Assembly (NCBI GenBank): GCA_964628935.1
Contig: CAZVOE010000001.1
Location: 25,880-89,879, forward strand
Direction of reading: 5' to 3'
DNA length: 64,000 bases
From: CAYLHQ01 sp964628935
GTDB taxonomy: Bacteria > Acidobacteriota > Polarisedimenticolia > Polarisedimenticolales > DASRJG01
The notes below the pieces were generated by a model, which saw only the letters and a list, made by a program, of their open reading frames with translations, ran no database searches and was not told where the DNA came from. Position numbers and translations under genes: made by a program. This document shows positions 49,556 to 56,437 of the stretch, in pieces (positions within the stretch are counted from its first letter, which is position 1; every line of letters begins with the position of its first letter).

Positions 49556-51286
49556 TCACGCCTCCCGCGCCGCCGCGGCCTCGGTGCGGGCGACGTGCCT
49601 GTTGACGAGCCACTGCTGCCCGATTCCGAGGAGGTTGTTCACGAACCAGTAGAGGACGAGACCAGAGGGAAGATTGAGGAACATGACGGTGAAGATGACC
49701 GGCATCATCAGCATCATGCGCTGCTGCACCGGATCGGCCCCCGCCGCCGGGGTCATCTTCTGCTGCACGAACATCGTGGCCCCCATGAGGATCGGGGTGA
49801 CGTAGAAGGGATCCTTGAGGGTGAGGTCGCGGATCCAGCCGAAGAACGGTGCCCCCTTGAGCTCGACCGCGACGGTCAACACGTTGTAGAAAGCGATCAG
49901 GATCGGGAACTGCGCGAGGAGCGGAAGGCACCCGGTCACGCCTCCGAGGGGGTTGACCCCCTCCTTGCGGTAGAGGGCCATCGTTTCCTCGTTCATCTTG
50001 AGCTTGGCCTGCGGGTCCTTGCTCTTCTTGTACTTCGCTTGAATCGCCTTGAGCTTCGGCTGGAGCTTCTGCATTTGCTGAGCCGTGCGGCGCATCCTCA
50101 CCATCGAAAACTGGTTGAGCGGGAAGAGAACGATCCGCAGGGCGAGCGTGGCGAGGATGATGGCGAGGCCGTAATTGCTGACGACGCGGTCGTGGATCCA
50201 CATGAGCGCGAGGAAGAGCCACTTCGCGATCGCGTAGATCAACCCGTTGTCGGAGAACCACACGACCTCGTCGAGACCGTCGCCGTAGTCGCGGAGCAGC
50301 CGGAATTCTTTCGGGCCGACGAAGAGCCGGCCGCTCCCCTTCGGCATGCCGACCGCGACGATGTACTCGGGCTCCGGCTCTTGGTCCCCGTTCGGCCCAC
50401 CGGGGACCATCGCGGAACTCAACGTGACGGGCCCGCGCGGCCCGTCGGGGAGGAGGAGCGCGGCGAAGTACTGCTCCTCGAGACCGGCCCATCCCGGAGA
50501 ACCGTCGGGTGCGTACAGGAGCGGCACCTCGAGTTCGTCCGGCTTGATTCGCTCCGCGGTGTCGCCCGGCCGGCGGAGCACCGCCTGCCCGGTGTAGTGG
50601 ATGTACCCGCCGCCGTCGTGGTCGTCCGCCCGGAGCCCCGGCCCCCACGTGACCGCGACCGGCCGCTCTCTCCCGCGGTCCACGACGCGCGCCGAGAGCC
50701 CCGTCAGGTACGATCCCTCGCGGAAGGAGAGGGACTTCTCGGCCTCGAGTCCCTGACCGTCCGACCACCGGAAGGTCAGCGCCTCTCCTCCTCCCTCCAG
50801 AGGCCGGCGCTCGACCACGAAGAGCGCCTCGCGGAGCGCGCGGTCGATCGCGTCGTCGCCGGTCCGGAATTCGAGCGGGAGCACCCCGGTTTGCCGCGCA
50901 CCGGCCGGAACGAGATCGGGATACGTCCGTTCGTCCCGCGCGAAGCGCTTGAGCTTCCAGGAGGTGACCCGTGCCCCCTGGTTCGTGAAGACGATCTCGT
51001 ACAGATCGGTCTCGACGCGGACCGCCTCGACGGAGGGCGCGGCGACCGCGTCCCTCGCCGAGGAGGGGGCCCCTTCCGCCTGGGCGGGCTCGGAGGGCTC
51101 GGCTTGGGCCGTCTTCACGGGGTCTGCCGGCGCCGGGATCTCGGCGGGAGCTGGCGCGGCGGGGGGAGGAACGGCGGTCGGGAAGAAGTACTGCCAGCCG
51201 AAGAGGACCGCCATCGAGAGCACGAGCGCCAAGATCATCCGGCGGTCCATGAACGGATCGTCTTGTTGCGGTCCCTGGGGGTTCAT
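49556..51286 (-). CDS. yidC: Membrane protein insertase YidC
   Basis: A 576-aa Gram-negative-type YidC. ATG 51286 gives MNPQGPQQDDPFMDRRMILA and the first helix, followed by a Pro/Ala-rich linker and a large periplasmic beta-domain (about 85-370). The C-terminal five-helix 60KD_IMP domain carries the hydrophilic-groove arginine region (LPLNQFSMVRMRRTAQQMQK) and NPLGGVTGCLPLLAQFPIL. It inserts and folds inner-membrane proteins. The gene overlaps yidD by 4 nt. Confidence 0.97.
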   Translation of the reverse strand: MNPQGPQQDDPFMDRRMILALVLSMAVLFGWQYFFPTAVPPPAAPAPAEIPAPADPVKTAQAEPSEPAQAEGAPSSARDAVAAPSVEAVRVETDLYEIVFTNQGARVTSWKLKRFARDERTYPDLVPAGARQTGVLPLEFRTGDDAIDRALREALFVVERRPLEGGGEALTFRWSDGQGLEAEKSLSFREGSYLTGLSARVVDRGRERPVAVTWGPGLRADDHDGGGYIHYTGQAVLRRPGDTAERIKPDELEVPLLYAPDGSPGWAGLEEQYFAALLLPDGPRGPVTLSSAMVPGGPNGDQEPEPEYIVAVGMPKGSGRLFVGPKEFRLLRDYGDGLDEVVWFSDNGLIYAIAKWLFLALMWIHDRVVSNYGLAIILATLALRIVLFPLNQFSMVRMRRTAQQMQKLQPKLKAIQAKYKKSKDPQAKLKMNEETMALYRKEGVNPLGGVTGCLPLLAQFPILIAFYNVLTVAVELKGAPFFGWIRDLTLKDPFYVTPILMGATMFVQQKMTPAAGADPVQQRMMLMMPVIFTVMFLNLPSGLVLYWFVNNLLGIGQQWLVNRHVARTEAAAAREA

Positions 51287-51552
51287 CGGACGTTTGTCTC
51301 CGGTCGGCCGGCGGCGTTGCCGGCGGAAGAAGGCGCTGGGGGCACCGGATCGAAACCCCCCGCCCCCCAAGGATGGCAGCGCGCGAGGCGGCGGAGTCCG
51401 AGCCAGAGACCGCGGGCGACGCCGTGGGTGTCGACCGCCTCCGCGGTGTAGACGGAGCACGACGGGTAAAAGCGGCACGCGGAGGGAAGAACCGGAGACA
51501 CAACGAGCTTGTAGGCGCGCAGGAGCGCGAGCGTGCATCGCTTCGCGATCAC
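51283..51552 (-). CDS. yidD: Membrane protein insertion efficiency factor YidD
   Basis: An 89-aa protein from GTG 51552, overlapping the rnpA stop (GTGA). LALLRAYKLVVSPVLPSACR, FYPSCSVYTAEAVDTHG and RRLARCHPWGAGGFDPVP are the diagnostic YidD pattern with its cysteines. The family aids YidC-dependent insertion. It sits between rnpA and yidC, as in most bacteria. Confidence 0.97.
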   Translation of the reverse strand: MIAKRCTLALLRAYKLVVSPVLPSACRFYPSCSVYTAEAVDTHGVARGLWLGLRRLARCHPWGAGGFDPVPPAPSSAGNAAGRPETNVR

Positions 51553-51965
51553 CGCTCGACCTTTCGCGCGAGTTCTCGGGCCAGGCGCAGGAACTCGGCT
51601 TCGATCCTCGAGAACGCGACCCGTTCCGCTCCCCGGCGCACGTTGACGACGAGGTCTAGCGGGATCGAGATCTCCTCTCGGTGAAGCCGGTAAATCTCGC
51701 GGATGCGTCGCTTCATGAAGTTGCGGATCACGGCCCCTCCGCACTTTCGGGTCACCGTGACGCCCAGCCTCCCGAGGCCGTCGCGGCTTGTCCTCCCGAA
51801 CAGGACCAGGTTGGGGCCGGAGACCCGGAGGCCGGTCTCGTAGATCGCGAGAAAGTCTTTCCGTCGCTTGAGCCGCGCCGCACGGGGAAACGTCTTGCGA
51901 CCGGTACGGGCGCGGTCAGACGACGAGTCGCTTGCGCCCCTTCCGGCGGCGTCGGGAAAGGACAA
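51549..51965 (-). CDS. rnpA: Ribonuclease P protein component
   Basis: A 138-aa protein. The core starts TFPRAARLKRRKDFLAIYET, matching the FPKxxRLxxxxDF opening, and carries the RNR box as RKCGGAVIRNFMKRRIREIY. No start codon exists between the rpmH stop and this core, so ATG 51965 is required; the frame then overlaps the 3' end of rpmH by 50 nt and adds a 28-residue lead. It works with the RNase P RNA in tRNA 5' processing. Confidence 0.93.
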   Translation of the reverse strand: MSFPDAAGRGASDSSSDRARTGRKTFPRAARLKRRKDFLAIYETGLRVSGPNLVLFGRTSRDGLGRLGVTVTRKCGGAVIRNFMKRRIREIYRLHREEISIPLDLVVNVRRGAERVAFSRIEAEFLRLARELARKVER

Positions 51966-52050
51966 GACGGCCTCCCTTGGTGGACATGCGCTCCCGGAAG
52001 CCGTGCTTCTTCTTGCGCCTGCGGTTGTTCGGCTGAAAAGTCCGCTTCAT
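51916..52050 (-). CDS. rpmH: 50S ribosomal protein L34
   Basis: A 44-codon gene. It reads MKRTFQPNNRRRRKKKHGFR then ERMSTKGGRLVLSRRRRKGR and ends KRLVV, the full L34 pattern (KRTxQPxxxxRxxxHGFRxRMxTxxGRxVLxxRRxKGRxRL). It is the first gene of the minus-strand operon and has a strong promoter 39-67 nt upstream. Its 3' end overlaps the rnpA start, out of frame. Confidence 0.97.
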   Translation of the reverse strand: MKRTFQPNNRRRKKKHGFRERMSTKGGRLVLSRRRRKGRKRLVV

Positions 52051-52088
52051 GGGCTCGAATCCTCGATCGGGCCTTCGGAAAACACCGC

Positions 52089-52117
52089 ATGGTAGGGACG
52101 GGTCTCCGAGGTGTCAA
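52089..52117 (-). promoter_or_regulatory. Strong promoter of the rpmH-rnpA-yidDC operon
   Basis: On the minus strand a perfect TTGACA (52112-52117), a 17-nt spacer and TACCAT (52089-52094) precede rpmH by 39 nt. It is a near-ideal sigma-70 arrangement in GC-rich DNA and should drive the whole run to mnmG. Confidence 0.75.
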
Positions 52118-52416
52118 GAGACCCCGTCCGGTTCACTTTCGTCCTACTGCGGATTGATTCGCGCTTTCGCGTTGTGGTAGCGTCGCGCGTCGCATCCAAC
52201 GTCATTCGGATTCACTCGGGTCGTGGGGGAGAACCGTCACGTGACCGCGGGAGCCTTTGCCTTCCGACGCGGGCAACGTTTTCAGGAAGTTCTTTCCTAT
52301 CAGGGACTTAACATCGCTCGACCCGAGGTTGACCGTTTTGTTACGGATGCGTGGCGCCCCCTCCGCGGCAACCCCGGCCGGTGCTTCACTTACGTCGAGC
52401 GCCCACCGTCCACAGT

Positions 52417-52425
52417 TGTGGAAAA
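52417..52425 (-). promoter_or_regulatory. DnaA box
   Basis: TGTGGAAAA is the complement of TTTTCCACA, which fits the DnaA-box consensus TTWTNCACA exactly. A partly matching CCGTCCACA sits 1 nt upstream on the other strand, forming an inverted pair 58 nt before the dnaA start. Another weak copy (CCGTCCACA) occurs at about 53998, between dnaA and dnaN. Confidence 0.6.
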
Positions 52426-52482
52426 CTTGTGCACGCATATCCCCGCCCCCTCGCATCCATAGACACCCAGGAGGAACTTCCC

Positions 52483-53826
52483 TTGCAATCCCAGGACACC
52501 AAGAACACGTGGGACCGCGTGCTCGGAAAACTCGAGGAGCGGATCAACCCGCACTCGTTCCGCACCTGGTTCAAGCCGACCGTGCTCCTGGACGACTCCG
52601 GCTGCAGCCTGACGATCGGGGTGCCGAACGTGTGGTTCGCAGAGTGGATCCGCGCGAACTACCTCGGCGCGATCCGCGAGGCGCTCAAAGACGTGGGCCG
52701 TTCCGAGCTTTCGGTCGACTTCGTGACCCCCACGCGCCCGGAGGCGCTCCAGGCCCCGCTCTCGCCCGGGCGGGCCGCGCCGGAGCCGAGCAAGGCGGAG
52801 CCTCCCACCCCGCTCGCGGGACTCAATCCGCGGTACACCTTCGAGAAGTTCGTCGTTTCCTCCTGCAACCAGTTCGCCCACGCCGCCGCGATGGCGGTCA
52901 CCGAGCAGCCGCATCGAGCCTACAACCCTCTCTACATCTACGGAGGAGTCGGACTCGGCAAGACGCATCTCATGCAGGCGATCGGGAACCGAATGGCCGC
53001 GCGGCGGCCGTCGCGACTTCGGTACATCTCGACCGAGCAATTCATGAACGAGCTGATCAACGCGATCCGCTTCGAGAAAACGCTCGAGTTCAAGGAACGG
53101 TACCGGAACGTCGACGTGCTCCTGATCGACGACATCCAGTTCCTCGCCGGGAAAGAGCGTACGCAGGAGGAGTTCTTCCACACCTTCAACGCGCTCTACG
53201 ACGCGCAAAAACAGATCGTGATCACGAGCGATTGCCCCCCGCGGCAAATTCCCACCCTCGAGGAGCGTCTGCGCTCCCGGTTCGAGTGGGGCCTGATCGC
53301 GGACATCCAGCCCCCGGATCTCGAGACGAAGATCGCCATCCTGCGGAAGAAGGCGGAAGCCGAGAACGCCTCGCTCCCCGACGACGTCGCCCTTTTCATC
53401 GCTTCTCACAGCAACTCGAACATCCGCGAGCTCGAGGGGGCGCTGATTCGCGTGATCGCCTACGCTTCGATGTCCGGGCGTCCCGTGGGCCTCGACCTCG
53501 CCAAGGAGACGCTCCGCGACCTCATTCACCCGGAGCGCCCGACGGTCACGATCGAGAGCATCCAGAAGCTCGTGGCGAACTACTACAACCTCCGGGTCGG
53601 CGAGCTGAAGTCCCGGACGAACAGCCACCACGTCTCGTTCCCTCGACAAGTCGCCATGTACCTCGCGAAGCAGATGACCGGGGCATCGTTCCCCGAGATC
53701 GGAAAACGATTCGGCGGAAAGCACCATTCGACGGTCATCCACGCCGTCCAGAAGATCGAGCAGAAGCGCGCCGCCGAGAAAGAATTCGACAGACTCGTCG
53801 AGAGCTTCGCCCAGAATCTTCAGTAG
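52483..53826 (+). CDS. dnaA: Chromosomal replication initiator DnaA
   Basis: A 447-aa protein. TTG 52483 follows CCAGGAGGAACTT, an ideal ribosome-binding site, and gives the usual domain I opening (WDRVLGKLEERINPHSFRTW). The AAA+ core has Walker A GGVGLGKTHLMQAIGN (about 153), Walker B VLLIDDIQFLAGKERTQEEF and sensor ITSDCPP. Domain IV ends with SFPRQVAMYLAKQMTGASFP then GGKHHSTVIHAVQKIE, the DnaA signature. It opens oriC and controls its own gene in other bacteria. Confidence 0.98.
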   Translation: MQSQDTKNTWDRVLGKLEERINPHSFRTWFKPTVLLDDSGCSLTIGVPNVWFAEWIRANYLGAIREALKDVGRSELSVDFVTPTRPEALQAPLSPGRAAPEPSKAEPPTPLAGLNPRYTFEKFVVSSCNQFAHAAAMAVTEQPHRAYNPLYIYGGVGLGKTHLMQAIGNRMAARRPSRLRYISTEQFMNELINAIRFEKTLEFKERYRNVDVLLIDDIQFLAGKERTQEEFFHTFNALYDAQKQIVITSDCPPRQIPTLEERLRSRFEWGLIADIQPPDLETKIAILRKKAEAENASLPDDVALFIASHSNSNIRELEGALIRVIAYASMSGRPVGLDLAKETLRDLIHPERPTVTIESIQKLVANYYNLRVGELKSRTNSHHVSFPRQVAMYLAKQMTGASFPEIGKRFGGKHHSTVIHAVQKIEQKRAAEKEFDRLVESFAQNLQ

Positions 53827-54092
53827 GATGCGGGACGTTCACCGACCCATCCGCAGCTTCCGCAGTGGAAATCGTGTGGGCGCCCCTCGCCGGTCCACGA
53901 TGGGGGTTGCCCCCGCGGAACCGCGCGGAAGAAGGGGGTTCGAGATCCGCGTGCGCTCGCGGCCCGAAATGACGGACAATACGGACGTTGGGCGGCCGTC
54001 CACAGATCCGCGCCCCCTGGTGCTAGTGCAACTGGTTCCCCTCCGGATCGAACCGACTTCGGTAGCGATCCGGAGGCGTTGAAGAGGCGGTC

Positions 54093-55244
54093 ATGGAATT
54101 CACGATCCGGAAAGAAGACCTCGTCCACGAGTTGCAGACCGTGACGGGGGTCGTCGAAAAGAGAGCCACACTCCCCATCCTCGCGAATCTCCTTCTCGAG
54201 ACCGGGCCGGCAGGGCTCGAAGTGGGGGCGAGCGACCTCGAGGTCACGATTCGCGGGACGGCGAGGGCCGACGTCAAGCAGTCCGGCGGGATCACGCTGC
54301 CGGCGGGGAAGCTGTATGAGATCGCGCGATCCCTTCCGGACGCCGAAGTGAAATTCAAGTCGACCGAGCGGGGCCAGGTGGTGATCACCTGCGGCCGTGT
54401 CCGGTACAGGATCGCGGGACAGCCGAGGGACGAGTTCCCGAAGCTCCCCGAGGTGGACGCGTCCCGCGGGATGAGACTCCCCGCGCTCGTGCTCCGGGAA
54501 ATGGTCGAGCGGGTCTCGTTCGCGATCACGACGGAGGACCCGCGTTATTCCCTGCGGGGGGCTCTCCTCCAGTTCGAGGGAGGTGAACTCACCCTCGTCG
54601 CGACCGACGGGTACCGTCTGGCGTTCGCGCGGCGGAAGGTAGACGCGGCCAAGGCGCCGGATCTCCGCCTCGTCGTGCCGCGCAAGGCGCTGGCGGAGGT
54701 CGCCAAGCTCGCCGCCGGGGTCGAGGACGGCGGGACCGTCGTCTTCGGGCGCGGGGCAGATCACATCTATTTCGTCGTCGGGGGCCACGTCCTGACCACG
54801 ACCGTGCCGGAGGGGCAGTTCCCGAAGTACGAAGAGGTCATGCCGAAGGCCTGCGGCACCGCGGTCGTTCTCCCGACGCAAGAGCTTTCCGACGCCGTGC
54901 GGCGCGTGTCCCTCCTCGCGAGCGAGCGGTTCGGGAAGGCGGTGAAGTTCACGCTTTCGAGCGGGAAGCTCGAGTTGTCGAGCGAAACGGAGATGGGCGA
55001 GGCTCAGGAGGCGATGAGCGTCGAGTACGCCGGCGACGAGAAGGTGATCGGGTTCAACGCGCGGTACCTCAGCGAGTTCCTGGCGGTCGTCGGGTCCGCG
55101 TCCGTGCGGATGGAGCTCGACCCGAGAAAGCAGGGAGAGGATGACGGCGCTCCGAGAAAGGCGGGAGACAAGCCGGGACAATTCCGCCCTGAGCCGGCGG
55201 GAGAGATCGACTACCGCTACATCGTCATGCCGCGCGACATCTGA
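54093..55244 (+). CDS. dnaN: DNA polymerase III sliding clamp, beta subunit
   Basis: A 383-aa clamp. MEFTIRKEDLVHELQTVTGV and LPILANLLLET start domain 1; the ring-lining strands and VATDGYRLAFARR mark domain 2. The C-terminus ends YRYIVMPRDI. Compared with typical clamps there is an extra, charged, roughly 25-residue stretch (RKQGEDDGAPRKAGDKPGQF) just before the last strand, near the peptide-binding site. The 266-bp spacer from dnaA is without a gene and may hold further DnaA-binding sites. It starts at ATG 54093. Confidence 0.96.
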   Translation: MEFTIRKEDLVHELQTVTGVVEKRATLPILANLLLETGPAGLEVGASDLEVTIRGTARADVKQSGGITLPAGKLYEIARSLPDAEVKFKSTERGQVVITCGRVRYRIAGQPRDEFPKLPEVDASRGMRLPALVLREMVERVSFAITTEDPRYSLRGALLQFEGGELTLVATDGYRLAFARRKVDAAKAPDLRLVVPRKALAEVAKLAAGVEDGGTVVFGRGADHIYFVVGGHVLTTTVPEGQFPKYEEVMPKACGTAVVLPTQELSDAVRRVSLLASERFGKAVKFTLSSGKLELSSETEMGEAQEAMSVEYAGDEKVIGFNARYLSEFLAVVGSASVRMELDPRKQGEDDGAPRKAGDKPGQFRPEPAGEIDYRYIVMPRDI

Positions 55245-55250
55245 GGCTCG

Positions 55251-56360
55251 GTGCGTCTTCGCTCCCTCGGCGCCGACCGGCTGCGAAACCTCCGGGCGGT
55301 TTCCGTGTCCTTCGACGAGAGGCTCAACGTCCTCGTCGGGCGGAACGGGCAGGGGAAAAGCAGCCTGCTCGAAGCGATCTACCTGCTCTCCACCGGCTAT
55401 TCGTACCGGACCCGACGCATCGACGACCTGATCAGTTGGAACGGCGGCCCGGCGCGAGTCTCGGGAAAGGTGACCGCGCGGGCCGGCGACTCCGACCTCG
55501 CCATCGTTCTCGATAACGGAACGCGCCGCCTCGTCGCCGACGGATCCGAGCGAGAGCTGGACGAGTTCCTCGGCCGCCTGGCGCTCGTCGCTCTCCCGAC
55601 GGACGGCGTTCGCGTGCTCCGGGACCCGCCGGAGGCTCGGCGCCGTTTTCTGGACAGCGGGGTGGTCGGGATCCGCAAGGCGTTCCTCCGAGAACTGGCG
55701 GCCTACCGCCGGACGCTCGCGGAGCGGAACGTCCTGCTCCGCTCCAGGAATGCTCGGCGGAGAGGGGATTCCAGAGCGGAGCTGGAGGCCTGGGACGAGC
55801 GGCTTGTGGCGGCCGGCCGGGCCGTCCACGCCGGACGCCGGGCCTACGCGACGCGACTTGCCGCAGCGCTCCGCGAGGCGGAGCGTGCGATCCTCGGGGA
55901 TCGAGCGGAACTCTTGGTGCGGTACCTGCCCTCGCCGGTCGAGGCGCGCGAGCACGGTTCGGAAGCCTTCCCCGAAGTCTTCCGGGCCGCGCTCGCGCGG
56001 GAGCGGGAGTCGGACGAGGGGCTCGGGTTCACGGCCGTTGGACCGCACCGGGACGACCTCCGCGTCGACCTCGGCGGCGTCGACCTGAGGAGGTTCGGTT
56101 CCGCTGGTCAGGTGCGGGCGGCGATGGTAGTCTTGAGCCTCGGAAAACTGGAAGTTCTGAGGGAATCCCGGGGAGAAGCCCCGGTCTTCCTGATGGACGA
56201 CTTCGATTCCGACCTCGATGAGCCGAGAGCGAGGGCTCTCGCGGCTTTCCTGGAATCGGGTGGGTTTCAGGCGGTCCTCGCCACCGCCAAGGAAGGGTTC
56301 GCCGAGACGCTCGGCGTCCCGGTTCGGAAGATCAGGCTCGAGGCGGGCCAGGCCGCCTGA
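55251..56360 (+). CDS. recF: DNA replication and repair protein RecF
   Basis: A 369-aa SMC-like ATPase from GTG 55251. Walker A GRNGQGKSSLLEAIYLLSTG lies at about residue 30, the ABC-signature-like FGSAGQVRAAMVVLSLGKLE near 285, and Walker B APVFLMDDFDSDLDEPRARA near 310. It assists RecOR in loading RecA at gaps. The gene follows dnaN by 6 nt, and the order dnaA-dnaN-recF-gyrB is ancestral. Confidence 0.96.
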   Translation: MRLRSLGADRLRNLRAVSVSFDERLNVLVGRNGQGKSSLLEAIYLLSTGYSYRTRRIDDLISWNGGPARVSGKVTARAGDSDLAIVLDNGTRRLVADGSERELDEFLGRLALVALPTDGVRVLRDPPEARRRFLDSGVVGIRKAFLRELAAYRRTLAERNVLLRSRNARRRGDSRAELEAWDERLVAAGRAVHAGRRAYATRLAAALREAERAILGDRAELLVRYLPSPVEAREHGSEAFPEVFRAALARERESDEGLGFTAVGPHRDDLRVDLGGVDLRRFGSAGQVRAAMVVLSLGKLEVLRESRGEAPVFLMDDFDSDLDEPRARALAAFLESGGFQAVLATAKEGFAETLGVPVRKIRLEAGQAA

Positions 56361-56437
56361 AGCGTGACCCAAACCGGCCCGCGGTGGCCCCGACGGGGGG
56401 CGCCGATGGGACGGGAAGGTCGAGAGGTGCCGCGCGC

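Larger units (their letters stand above)
52051..52482. other. Candidate chromosomal replication origin (oriC) upstream of dnaA
   Basis: Non-coding 432 bp between rpmH and dnaA, where gene orientation switches. It contains the strong rpmH promoter, a weaker dnaA-directed promoter (TTGATT 52154-52159, 18 nt, TAGCGT 52178-52183), AT-richer patches at about 52265-52345 (aacgttttcagg, ttctttcctatc, gttttgttacgg) that could unwind, and one consensus DnaA box at 52417-52425 with a near-box (CCGTCCACA, 52407-52415) beside it. Few consensus boxes are visible, so the assignment rests mainly on synteny. Confidence 0.6.
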
